This document shows positions 1-11,138 of a stretch of DNA of 64,000 bases, piece after piece. The notes beneath the pieces were generated by a model. It worked only from the letters and a program-made list of their open reading frames with translations, was not told the DNA's origin and ran no database searches. Position 1 is the first letter of the stretch; each line of letters starts with the position of its first letter. Both the position numbers and the translations under genes were made by a program. Origin of the DNA: Bryum argenteum (Eukaryota > Streptophyta > Bryopsida > Bryales > Bryaceae); NCBI GenBank assembly GCA_037043015.1, contig CM073324.1:24258097-24322096 (forward strand). The letters run 5' to 3'.

Positions 1-1799
1 CCCCATATTTGCACATGCTTCCAATGTGCTTTAGTACCATGTCCATAAGTGGTTGCTTTGAATCGATTCCAACCAGCTCCATCAATTCCGCGGCCTGTAC
101 GCGCACGGATTTCAGATCTCTGAGCTCAAAAACTGATAGAAGATTATGAACGAGCTTCGGAGAGTGAACGAACCTGCTGTAACAAAAAAAATGTCTCCTC
201 AAACTAGCGCGTAGTTGAGCCAAAATGTCCAGCATGACTATTTGCTCCTTAGATTCAAACCCAGATTCACGCTGCTCCACAACAAGCTCATAATTGGATT
301 CTATAAAACTCGCGGGCTGTATCCTCGTCTCCTTCTTCTATAAGCTCAAGCACTTGCCCGTAAAAGCTGTTGTAACTGTCCCTCCAAGTCAGGGGCTACG
401 TCCAGCTACTTCCCTAATGCTCTAAGAATCCCTGCAAATATGGAGGCTGGTCAACACTCTAACCTCAATCGAGTTTACTGCTTTCAAATCATGGGACCCA
501 AATATACAAACCAGAGCATTACCCCATTTCTTGCATAATCTGCTGTGCCTATTTACTGTCTTGCGTAGCCATGGCCATGGCGAAACGATTAAATTGATCT
601 TCAAGCATGCGATCACCTATTTCATCATCGTAATCCCCGAAAGGTTCCACCTTATCGTTTTCTGCGGTTCCAGGTTTCCCTTCAGCACCTCTGCAAGGAC
701 ACAAAATTAAGCTCAATTCATCACTTGGTTATTGGCAACTGCGAATAAAAAAGGACTTTGAATGAACACTTGTCCCAACTACACCATTTCAGCAGGCGAG
801 ACTCACAGGCTACAATTTCCGCTTCCAAAATGCTCAAACGAGCCACAATAACTCTCCATCATTGAGGCCGATTCACTAATTGTATATATACTGTGTATAC
901 ACTGTTGTTCAACCTTATATTTATGTTTTCAGGAACTAATACAGTCAAAGTCGTATGAAACTACATTATCTTGTCCTTACATCAGTTCTATGACTGCAGG
1001 AGGTAACCATTGCTTATCGAGGAACGAAGCAGCGCTCTATTCTTCGCTTCAGGTTTCCGAATGTCTACAGGCCCAGAAGCACACATTATTATTGATGATC
1101 AGGGTCAGTGTTGAGATAGCAAAGAAAACGCGACATGCACGTATACATTAAATCAACATCCTTTCCTCAAGCATTTATACCTATTGCTTCTGGAACTGCA
1201 GCCTTCTGGCAGAACTGTGAAGAAGCTTAATGATGTCTGACATGGAGATCTTTGCAAAGTATCTGAGTCTTGGGCTCCAACAAGTCCCTGAAAACACTTG
1301 CAAAGACTCGAGGGAGAGCTACTTCTTGAAAAACAAACTTGATGCCTGCAGGAAGATGGAATTTGAGCGACTACACCAGGCTCCCCCACGCCATGCCGCA
1401 TTCGCTGGGCAGTGACCTCCCTGCAAAGCAACAGTACACGCAGTCCTCGATTAAGCTCAATCCGATGCAAGAGAACACATCGGTGCTTCAAATATCATAA
1501 ACCCTAAACCCTAGCAGAGAGCCCTCTGTTGCACCATAACTGGTACAATTGGTTCTATACATACAATCAAATCTTCTCGTATCTACCTTAGCATCCTCCC
1601 AAGAGCGCTGAACTAATTTCATAAGAAATTTCCACAGCTTTCAAAATTGGATAAGGAAAATCTAACATAACCTCGGGGACAAAGAAGACCAATTCTGCTA
1701 CCGTTGAGCGAGACAATACAAACAGTCAAGTGACAATAATTTAATAGAAATTTACCAGGCGATAGAGACAGAAACCGACACTACAAGTGCCTTCGCCAT
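1..1799 (-). pseudogene. Decayed, truncated copy of the TPR gene at 20.4-25.3 kb
   Basis: This is the 5' part of a diverged duplicate of the intact TPR gene; the rest lies beyond the window start. Start codon and exon 1 are near 1799 (MAKALVVSVSV, compare [11 protein letters not shown] in the intact gene). A transit-peptide exon lies near 1310-1405, reading VGEPGVVAQ against [10 protein letters not shown] repeat exon near 530-705 keeps LEDQFNRFA but has an in-frame TAG before AQQIMQEMG. Sequence matching the later exons lies at 180-400 and 1-176 (LMELVGIDSKQPL against [13 protein letters not shown]). The 180-400 part needs a frame change (GQVLELIEEGDED, then ESGFESKEQIVMLD). A telobox (1499-1512) sits in intron 1, as it does in the intact gene. 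The stop and the frameshift make it a pseudogene. Confidence 0.82.
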
Positions 1800-2277
1800 T
1801 GCAAAGTCATGGACCGCCCTGCGTCAAACGCTTCGAATTTCCACCCCTGCCATCTCCTTCGATCCCACGCTTGTCCCCTCCCTCGTTTCCAATTAATTCC
1901 ACGACAATCGGACGAATCTCCTTCACTAGAGTATTTTCTCGTAACTCACGGAAACTGCAAAACCTCAATGCGGAGTCTTAAACCCTAAAGCTTGAAATTC
2001 CTCACACTTTTTAGAAATTTCGGACATTCTCTGGAAAAAAATCGCTTCTGGAATTGCACTGTGGTTGTCAAGATGGCAATTCCTCGGTACTCGATGACGC
2101 CGATTGCTACTAGACCTGATTCATTCACCTTCTTTGGACTTTTGATGATTAATCTTCATCCATTTATTTTCATCCAAAAGGATGAGCTTCTCTATCTATC
2201 TCCACCTACTGTAGATATATTAGAAAAAGAATAGTGTTGTTTTTCTAATATATCTTCTCCATTGCAGTCTGTACCAA

Positions 2278-2475
2278 TGATTGGGGAAAACTAATGGCTA
2301 GTCCATTACCAGCCGATGGAAATAATCCACTAGCTGGTTGATTCTTGAAAACATTAGCTAAAAACCGATGATAATTACAAGAAATTTTTTGTTCTCAATA
2401 CAAATTGAGACACCGGTTGGACAAAAGAACTATAGGATACTAGCCAGTAAGAATGAAATTATTTCCCAAACCCTG
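2278..2475. mobile_element. Small MITE (198 bp) with 11-bp target duplication
   Basis: The segment is flanked by direct repeats GTCTGTACCAA (2267-2277 and 2476-2486) and is absent from the related copy at 34.2 kb. Its ends are imperfect inverted repeats: the left end has TTGGGGAAA followed by GGCTAGT, and the reverse complement of the right end has TTGGGAAAT followed by GGCTAGTA. An 11-bp duplication fits a Mutator-type MITE, but the terminal repeats are too worn to be sure. Confidence 0.55.
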
Positions 2476-2532
2476 GTCTGTACCAAATAGGTCTTTTAGG
2501 GAAAGGTGGCTAGAAGAAGAGAAACAAACTTA

Positions 2533-2999
2533 GGGTCCCTTTAACTATGGATCAAGAGCCATGACCAAGAAAATTAAAATCATTATCATGGTCATGGCTC
2601 TTGATTACAAGCGTTGACCATGATATGTTCATAAATGGATTTCTGATTGGCTTGGTCACTCTATGAGTGTAAAGTGAATTTAGACCAAGACAAGTTTTAG
2701 CTCAATTTTCTAATATAAATCCTCTCTTTTACTCTCCCCTTTTTCTTCCTTTCTTTTTAACTGATTGAACTCTAGCCAATCAATGATTTTTTAGCCTCAT
2801 GGTCTCCTTGATTACAGTTCAAAACATTTTCTTCAACTCAATCATAATCGAGGAGACCATGAAAATATTATCCACTATGGTAAATTTCCCTTTTTTCAAG
2901 GTAGAGTAAAGTTAAATGGGACCAAGAGCACTTTACTCTTCAATCACAAATTTAAAAAGTCCGTGGTCGATCTTCATGGTTCATAGTGTAAAGCGACCC
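2533..2999. mobile_element. Tourist/PIF-like MITE, 467 bp, flanked by TTA
   Basis: The ends are inverted repeats: GGGTCCCTTTAACTATGGA on the left, and GGGTCGCTTTACACTATGA as the reverse complement of the right. TTA trinucleotides flank both sides (2530-2532 and 3000-3002), as expected for PIF/Harbinger MITEs. The interior is rich in inverted repeats; the longest is a 17-bp stem at 2551-2567 pairing with 2589-2605. The copy near 34.2 kb lacks the element. A truncated relative lies at 56700-56930. Confidence 0.75.
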
Positions 3000-3002
3000 T
3001 TA

Positions 3003-3774
3003 TCACTAGTAAGGGAGTATTCTTTCAATCTATTCTTGAATGTTTATGTTGATAGGTCATAACACCAAAGATTGGTGGCATTATATCCATTTTCAAGTGA
3101 ACACTATGCCAATTGTTATCTAGGGTTTAGTGTCTAGAGATAACCAAATTGTTGTCTACCCATCAGACTTTAAGGTATCCATAATCATAAGGAGGTCCAC
3201 GAAGGTGGCCACATCAAGTATTTATGTAAAACGTTTTTAGAAGACCTCGTTACTATAGAAGTGATATTGCATTATTGTCGCTTTGTTCTTGAAGACATCT
3301 ATAAATATAGAAAACCTAAAAGTTGTATCGAATTTGTGATTCAAGTCTTCACTATTGATTTTTAATATAAAGTCTAAAATCAAATAGGATGCTTGGACAA
3401 GATCTTTCATATAAAGATTAGAAGGAAGAAAGAAAGAACAAAGGCCTTAGAAGGTCAACATAAATAAAGCGTCAATTTTTACAGCTAATCATAGGCACAA
3501 ACATAGCATATAAAACGTAAATTTGGCAGCTTCTCACTTTAGATGGTTAATGAAAGTTGTAAACCAACAAAGTTTTAAAGGCGCACCAAAGGACTCAACC
3601 TTGAGAAAGGTACCATACTCCTCTTTATGTGAAAACGCTTGCACGACGACAGGCCCAAAAGCGGTTTATTTTGAAGCATTACGACAGGCCCAAAAGCGGT
3701 TTATTTTGAAGCATTTTGCAATTTTGGTGAACCTCCACATCATCTTGTTTTGATATGAAACATAATATAAAAAT
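3003..3774. other. Gene-free left flank of the 14-kb transposon
   Basis: Repeat copy A ends near 3185. The rest is AT-rich with no supportable gene. The only structure I see is the 35-bp duplication at 3646-3715. Confidence 0.5.
3646..3715. repeat. 35-bp tandem duplication (2 copies)
   Basis: Two identical adjacent 35-bp units, 3646-3680 and 3681-3715, each beginning ACGACAGGCC and ending GAAGCATT. They lie about 60 bp outside the left end of the transposon. Confidence 0.95.
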
Positions 3775-3784
3775 ATTGGAAAGC

Positions 3785-3836
3785 GGATGCTGCTTAGATG
3801 TGAGCCACGAGCAGCGAGCAGCGAGCCACGAGCAGG
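3785..3836 (+). repeat. Left terminal inverted repeat of the MULE
   Basis: Starts GGATGCTGCTTAGATGTG and continues with short internal repeats of GAGCAGC and GAGCCACGAGC. It pairs with 17733-17784. Confidence 0.88.
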
Positions 3837-4587
3837 AATATGTGAGCAAGGAGCAGGAACATGTGAGCAAGTCACTGTTCATAGTGTAATTTGGAGGAAA
3901 ATTCAGTTGATTTAAGTGAAAATTGAACAACTTTTAGGTATAGACATTAGAAATTCGGATGTAAGAAAGGGGGCCTATAAGCGTGGAATTTTAAAATCCC
4001 ACGGCGATAGGATCAATATGTAGATAAGATGACCATCTCAAAAAAACAATCACGAGTGACACCATACGGATAAATTAGGAATAAAATCGAAAAACATATA
4101 AGACAGACAAAAGAATATGATATATATCAACCACCGCAATGACCATAAACCGTACTTTGGAGCGATATACGAAGTTTTGAAGTATTATGGATATACTTGT
4201 ATCCTAATACATAAGAGGAAGTAATTCCTACAATCAGAAAGATAACTTCTATAAGCATAACAACAAATATATTAGTTGACAATGCAATCCTAGTTTAAGG
4301 TCTATGTATAATAACTTGCACGGGGCTAATGAACTTGTTCAACCATTCACTCTTTCTCTACAACTCCAAGACTCTAGAATCTGCATGACCTCGTTGTAGG
4401 AGTATGTAGGTCGGTGAATGAACTTGTCTGCTCTCATAGTTCAACTTACATAAGTAACGGAAAACATAATATAGGTGCTTGCTGCACGGCACCCACTTCC
4501 TACTCGCGCCTTAGAACTCATACCAACAAAGTCTTCGCAGTACATTGTGGAATAGTGCTCACCGACACAAGGTATGCCTTGTCTTTG

Positions 4588-7500
4588 TCATTGACAATGG
4601 TGATGACCACACCACACCCCGGTTGCGGAACCGTCGTCACTCCAGGTGATGTAATATCCGTTCATGTGGCCCGTCTTCATCCATCTGTTCTTGTGGTCGG
4701 CGCTAGGGGGCATCTGGACTCGACGACACTTCCTTCCAAACCTCATGCTTGGATGAGCATCCGTGTTGTCAGGAACATGGAATCGAGAACGTAGTATAGG
4801 AATATTCACCTGAGTTTGGAACTTCTGCCGAGGTGATAAAGCTTCTTGTTCTTTGCAATCGAACCCTGCATCTTCAAGCTTCAGAACCTCTTCGCGTGTC
4901 AAATTTGTACCAAACTTGACAGGCCAAGTAATGGGGACAGGGGGCCAATGTAAAACAAATGGCCTCTTGGTACCCATTACGCAACGATGAATGTCGTCCG
5001 GGCAGAAGAAGAACTCGGCTTCTACATTCCGACCCATTCTAACGTCTTTTTCATGCTGCGTAAGTTGGTGCGGGAGTGCCATTTGCCCCTTGTGAAATCT
5101 TGGTTACGCAAGCCTCTCCGAAATGGATTGAAGCGCTTGACATTGCCTCCCGAAGACTTCGGAAGACGAGCAATGTGCCATTGCTTGGGATCACACTGGA
5201 CTCCATCACCCTTGTCGTGTGAGAGACGTGGTGTTGAGGGCTTTTCGAGAGACTCCTCAATGCGTTGCCTCGTTGACCTAGTGTTCGGCTTGGGAATGGA
5301 ATAGTTTACCTTATCCGGCGTGCGAATCAAACTCGAAACCCGATGGTAAATTCACTTCTCTTAGTGGAACCAAAAATCTCAGCCCCTTCAAGAACAATTG
5401 GATGATCGGGAGATCTCCACCGCCAGAAATGACTTCATGGCGGCAATGAGCTTGGGATCACCGCTGCTTGTTGCTGCCCTTAGCTTCAAAGCGGCTTTAT
5501 CGGGGCCCTTCCCTCGTTGTCCACCTTTGAGCCATTCACGATAATTCGTGATCTGCATAAACGCTCGAATCATATCGTCTTGGGTTGCTTCATATAGGCA
5601 CTCCATGGTATTGCCAGGCTGCATCGGCCACTTGTGATGCACGGACTCGCTAGATTGCACGAAGGCATGTCTGCCCGTTGCTCTAGTGTCAAATCCTACA
5701 AAAGCAATTGAAGTACGGATGTCAACTTTAGTAGACAATACGCTCTTATTGCCAGGAAAAAAAAAAAGGTATATGAGCATCACCAATATCATTTGGCCAC
5801 CCCATTGTCTGTAGATCGATGGTGCCAAAATCCCAACCATTCGGATAGAGAAGACAAGCATTCTTCTCTTGTGCGCTGCCGGATGTTGCCCACCATGCAC
5901 GAATTGCATGGTATTTCTCGTCGACCTCCCCTTGGGTCTTTGCATCTCTCGTAATTGCGACAAAGTTGCTTGTCTTTGGAATTGCATCTCCGGTTTAATG
6001 TACTTCGTCGTATACTTATCAAGGTTTGCGGACCAATGATAAAAGCACGTCGTTCACGATCTTCCATAGGCTCATCCGGATTCCCGCATCCATACACCTT
6101 TCGACCGCTATCCAATTGGCTTGGGCACTATCCGCCATGAAACCCTTAAAGTTAACATTTGGGACGCCATTTTCGGCCATAACCTTGTTGAGATTCTCCC
6201 AGAAGAGAGTCTGGGCAACAACATCTTCAGATTGCATATCACAAAGAGCAATTGTCATTACCTTGCGATATTTGGTGTAAATAAACGTGGCGGCCAATGT
6301 CGTCCACTCTTTCACTCGTTTAACGTTGTCAAACATAATCCATGCATCTTGTAGTTCACCTCCCACCTGCATACGCTTCACGAGGTCGACACCACTCCCT
6401 TCGAGGTCCACGGACATCTTGAAAATGAATACCTTGTCGTCACATTGTCCTGGGAATCGATTATCATGCACAAACTTGAAGTGGGGATTCTTCTTGAGGT
6501 CGATAATCCCCTCCATAGGGGCACGCGAGGACTTCACAAGGCGTCTTGAAGCAGAGACAATGTTCCTACAATTAGGAGAGGCAAGAGGGGCAAAGCGATC
6601 CATGACTGATTCGAGACTAGGATGTTTCTCTCCTGGAGTTGGTGTCTTGAACAGAAAATCCGCTAGGAAGTTTTTACTTGCTGCCATTTGAATAGCGAGT
6701 TTTGTCGCCTTTGGAGTTCGTGACACTTGGATGCCAGGAACTCATACGTGAGATCTAATGAGTCCCGGCAGACGCCTTCCGCCACTGGATGACTGTGATG
6801 GCCCAGATGAATAAATGCACGCTGCATTGCGGGATTGGCACAAGTAACATGGTACAGTTGGGCATCACAGAGAGCTAAGCAAGAAGGTGGTGTTAGACAA
6901 ACCTTACACATGAAGGTAGATTTCTGGGGAGGGGGGCCACCGACATGGAATTGAGAGTGTGTAATACCCGTCCATTGTGTATTGTTCCGGACACCACCAT
7001 TTCGGAGAAGGTACTCAAAGAGTCGTTTGCACATTCTAGATGTCCAGTAAGACACGGAGCGTCGGAACACGAGGAGAAGTCGTTCGATGTTAGAGGTCTT
7101 GGTAGTGCACCACGGTTTGCCATCATAGACCTTGTCCATCCCGTCTAGGCTCTTGCCGTATGTTGCCGGAAATCCGTTGGTAAAGGTGGAAGCAAAAAAA
7201 ACAACATCTCCGTCGTAAGTGGTAGGGATGTACTTGACTTCTTTGACCCTGATGTTGTCGAAGTCGATGTCAGCTAGCGCGGATTGGGAACGTGGGCGAA
7301 CAGCAGTTGCCTTCAAGACATCTAACATGGATCTATATTTGACGGAGAATGCGGGACTACGGGGTGGCCTAGCTACACTACCTGATGGAGTCCTTTGGAG
7401 TTGCGAGTTGTTGTTGCTCCGTCACAAAGACTAGACAACGGGGTTCGTCCGAAAGAAAGCAAGTCTTGCGGATCAACTGTTGGATCTATGTCATCATCAG

Positions 7501-8011
7501 AGTCACTCAGAAGCGTGATGGGCTCCGTATCTGGCTCAATCTTCACTCGCACTGGCGGGGTGAGGAGGACAGTGGAGGTGACAGAAGCTGGAGTCAGGCA
7601 CACTGTAGATCCTTGCAAAGCCGAGCTCAAGTAACCAAATACTTTGTAAGACCCAGATGACAACAACCAACCTACAGAATCACCTTGCCTAGTTTGCAAT
7701 TGCAGAACAGTCTCCACTATATCACCGACATCAGAGATAAGCTCTTGCTCAATGTACATCCTATCCATCTGAAGACCAAACTTCGCCTCCAAGATCGATT
7801 CGTCCACATAAACCTTGCCATCTTCGCCAAGAGGCAAAGTGAAAGGGATACCAACTCCGTTTGCACGAATGGACGCCATCATCAAAGAACGGGAGCACGC
7901 AGGTATGTCCGCCTTAGATGGTACACAAATCGCAAAGAAGCATTCAGTTATTCCATAAACCTTATGTAGCTCAACAATGATAATGCGACTACGGATGAAG
8001 TTGTGGTTCAT
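4588..8011 (-). pseudogene. MULE-type DDE transposase, frameshifted
   Basis: Fragments in several frames form one protein in order. N-terminal part (8011-7373): acidic region with VKIEP and ITLLSDSDDD. Next (7328-6663): DVVFFASTFTNGF, a Cys-containing stretch, and RAFIHLGHHSHPVAEG. Then the catalytic core (about 6720-6050): WTTLAATFIYTKYRKVMTIA, MQSEDVVAQTLFWENL and GFMADSAQANW, which fits the order of the MULE core with E in MQSED and the last D in FMADS. C-terminal pieces follow (about 6115-4588), e.g. GNPDEPMEDRER, then ECLYEATQDDMIRAFMQITNY. The reading frame changes near 6700, near 6060 and at least once in each C-terminal piece, so this copy cannot make a full transposase. An intron is likely between about 7390 and 7370. 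The gene reads toward the left end of the element. Family assignment rests on motif layout. Confidence 0.75.
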
Positions 8012-8611
8012 TAATGTCGGGAAGAATGAAGAATTAAATTATCTTTTAATTCATTGTATTACGATTGAGGAGAGATATGATTATAGTGTGTATAAATAGG
8101 CAACCGCCGTCCGAAAAAATCACGATGGCTTTTCCACCATTTAGCCACAAATATGAGAGAATGTCAGCATACATATCGTTGATGTACTTCCAAAATCTAT
8201 TAGTTCAATTGTCGCATGCACGTGACTAAGCAAAAATAGATTAGCTAGATGCAATCCCAGTATTTTACTAAAAATCCTAAATACTAAAAATGTATTAAGT
8301 GTTGACAGCCTTGAAAAGCGACTAAGTAAGGGTCACATTATGAGCTCGTTTTAATAGTATAGGTATCAGACCTAGTAAGATAAAATCATACTCCGCCGTT
8401 TTTCAAAAATACATTTACAAAAACAGCACATATATTGCAAAACAAATTCATATTGTAGTTGGTCAGTACTAATTTATTTTTCGAATGATTTTAGGAGTCG
8501 ATACATTCTTGATGAGTGTTGGTTGAAATGGTGAGCAATGTTAAGGCTCGAGTTGAAGAGAGCTCTACGAGTATTTTGTAGTCAGAGAAGGTCTTTATAT
8601 AACGTAGACAC
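8012..8611. promoter_or_regulatory. Divergent promoter region between the two transposon genes
   Basis: About 600 AT-rich bases separate the minus-strand transposase start (8011) from the plus-strand ORF at 8612. TATA-like sequences are at 8092-8099 (TATAAATA, reads on either strand) and 8593-8599 (TATATAA). The second lies too close to the ATG for a normal leader. Assignment is by position only. Confidence 0.35.
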
Positions 8612-9064
8612 ATGAAGGAAGGTGAAGCGTCGACTCCTCCCACTTTTGTGACACCTAAGCGGAGGAGGAAACGGGGAAGCACAAACTTTTCGAATAGGAA
8701 AGCGAGACAAAGGAGAGAAGCACGAAAGAAGGTAGATGGGAATAGAACTCTTCCAAATGCACCTGTGAAGGTCCAAGGAGATGCGTCGGGCGTTAGTTTA
8801 AGGTTTCGAAGCATTCGTAAACTCCTTATAGAATCTATAGTTGAGAGAGAAGAAGAGGATATTGAGGACACCATTGTTCGGTGTCACCAGCACGACACAC
8901 ATAACATTGAGGGAGTAGGCCACGAAATGAATGAGGAGCACTACTTGGAGTATGAACAGTCGCCAGAGTCACCGCAACCTTCTATCGGTAAAAAATACTC
9001 TCCATCAGGTGACGATTTCGTAGATAATATATCAGGAGAAGATTGCGACCCGCAAGAAGTAAGT
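8612..9064 (+). CDS. Basic-then-acidic ORF, possible first exon of the methyltransferase gene
   Basis: The ORF starts MKEGEASTPP and has a nuclear-signal-like TPKRRRKRG and a second basic run (KARQRREARKK). It then turns acidic (VEREEEDIEDT; SGEDCDPQE). It ends at a good splice donor, GAA|GTAAGT (9065). Two continuations are possible. One uses the AG at 9136, giving RIHRILPLPLVLDW and a stop at about 9229, for a small protein of about 180 aa. The other skips the GC-rich block and joins the acidic exon at 12961 (ESSQDIMEIEDPAQ). The second fits better, because the acidic character continues and the methyltransferase ORF otherwise lacks a start. An in-frame stop lies just upstream of the ATG, which fixes the start. 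Confidence 0.55.
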
Positions 9065-10712
9065 TAACGATCTCAATTCCCTAAAGTGGATTTCATATTG
9101 TTACTTGACGTTGTGCTAATTATTTTAATGTGTAGAGGATTCATCGTATTCTTCCACTTCCATTAGTCCTTGATTGGAAAGGGTTGTTCACGGAGTCCAT
9201 AACTCACATTCTTGGTAGGAGGAATTAGGGTTTTTCATTCCAAGGCGGAGTAGGAGCAAGGTGGGGCGGTTTAGGATCCGGGAGTATAGAGGCGGGCGAA
9301 GGAGGGTCGAAGGGAGGAATGGAGGGCGAAGGAGAAGCTTGGGAAGGAATGGAATCCGAGGCCAAGGAAGGCAAGTGGAACGATCGGCGGCCGCAACCAA
9401 CATGGAGCGGTGAGTATTCGTTGGAAGGCATGGGCATTCTTCCATAGTGTGTTTTAGGGTTTGTCGGCTCGGAGGGTTTGCCGCGGGAGTGGTTACGGTA
9501 GGGAGGGGAATGGTCGAGAGAGTGTGGGAGGGTCCACGGTCGAGGAAGCGATGGTCGGGAGGTGCCGAAATTTGGCGGTGGGGAGGGGAAGTGAAGTTGG
9601 GAGGGAAAGAGATGTGGGGGAGTGAAATCGGAAGGCGGCGAGATGGTCGCGAAGTGCAGGAGGAGAGGATCGGTTTGGCGGTGGTGATGCATGGATTGGA
9701 CGAGCCGAAAGTCCATCCGTTGATTCGGATCGATCCGACAACGGCTCCTCCCACACAACGGCTCCTCCCACACCACCATCTGCTCCGACAATGGCGGCGG
9801 GACGGGCGAGAGAGTTTTGGGGAGACCCACTCCCACGTCCTCCACACGCGTCGGATGACGACGAAGATACCTGTCAAACTTACCATGAAACCCGCACAAG
9901 CGAGGTTGAGCACGCGCGAGTCGAGCTGCGCATGAACCTGCGAAGTGTGGCTTCGTGACGACGTACACTTACTCTGCTTTGGGTTGTGATTCCTCGTGAC
10001 GGTCACAGTGCCTTCGGGACAAAACGCTTACCACTCAAAGCTCTTCTGTTGGTCGATACCTTTCATTGAACATCCTTCTCGCCACCTGCCGTTCAGTTGT
10101 CGCTTCAAGGTACCGTATTCCGTGTTTCTGCTCTCCTCATTTGATGCTGTTCGCATGCATTGTGAGTCTTCATCTTCGAAGAGACGGTTTGTTTATTTTT
10201 TCGGCTTTTCTATGGATCTCATATTGGCAATGAAAAGGTCTGGACTATTTTGTGCGAAGAGAAAGAATTTTTAATTTAGTGGAACAGAAGTCGAGGAACC
10301 TTTCTTTATAGTCTTTCGTGTCCTTTGATCTCTTGGGAGAGCGATATAGATTTTCGAGCGGGCGTTCGTGCGGCTCTGTGCATTTTAGAGAGAGGCGTGT
10401 GTGCGGCTATCCACGAGTCCGTTTCTTTGCAATACATTTCTTGGAGTATTGTGGTGGCGCATTTTTTCTAGCGGCGGGAAATAGAACATAATGCTCCTTG
10501 TTCAATTTTCGGTATCGTTGTCGTGTGTGGTAATTTGTACTCGATTTTCTGTCCGTCTCTACCTTCTAAAAACTTAAATTGTTCCATATTCATTCACTGG
10601 ATGATGGTGGAAGGGAGTGATATTGACGACTCACGTTCCTAATTCTGGTTTCGGCTTGTTCAGGAAATTTGCTGCGAACGAAGCATCGTAGAAAGGTGTT
10701 AAGAGACCGGTT

Positions 10713-10997
10713 TTGAGAATGAACAGCCGAGCATTACTCTTGAGAAGGTCATTCTTTTGTGCTGAACGCGAATTGTGCCTTCATGGTCGGGGCTTGAGAA
10801 CATTTGCTGGAGACACATCTGGGCTTGGCTGTAGTTTATGCTTTCATGGACAAATACATCTTGAGTCGTCACATCGTTTGAGGTGGCAAGCGAATGCAGT
10901 TGCCGAGCTCTCCAGGACTGATTCTACTGACATTGGCAGCAGCGCAAGAGACGATTTATCGAATGTAGACTCTGCTGTGTACATCATCAAAGAGTAA
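10713..10997 (+). CDS. Possible captured first coding exon, organelle-targeting-like
   Basis: The ORF reads MRMNSRALLLRRSFFC, then RGLRTFAGDTSG. It is rich in Arg, Ser and Leu and poor in acid at its start, as in mitochondrial presequences. An AG acceptor (near 10663) precedes it and a GTAAGA donor-like site lies near 10994, so it resembles a first coding exon with a 5' leader intron. I do not recognise the protein. After the putative donor the sequence runs into the satellite, so any gene is broken here. Confidence 0.25.
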   Translation: MRMNSRALLLRRSFFCAERELCLHGRGLRTFAGDTSGLGCSLCFHGQIHLESSHRLRWQANAVAELSRTDSTDIGSSARDDLSNVDSAVYIIKE

Positions 10998-11138
10998 GAG
11001 CTTGTGCTTGCTCGAAATTGAAGCCTTTCCAGATTCTAACTGCACTTCATATTGATCAGATGACTTTTTACTTATCATTTACGCTTATGAAGACGATTTA
11101 CATTTCCAGGATATGTGCATGATGCCACGGTTATTTTT

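Larger units (their letters stand above)
2217..3185 (+). repeat. Dispersed repeat, copy A, interrupted by two MITEs
   Basis: The pieces 2217-2277, 2476-2532 and 3000-3185 together match the inverse of 34020-34300. Shared stretches include TTTTTCTAATATATCTTCTCC, AATAGGTCTT and AGTATTCTTTCAATCTATT. The copy near 34.2 kb runs straight through both points where copy A is interrupted. The element class is unknown. Confidence 0.72.

Noticed and set aside
4414-7660. Plus-strand ORFs opposite the transposase
   Set aside because: They are antisense shadows of the minus-strand transposase remains.
9188-10006. Pro/Ser-rich 272-codon ORF on the minus strand
   Set aside because: Overlaps other open frames in a GC-rich block and has no domain-like pattern.
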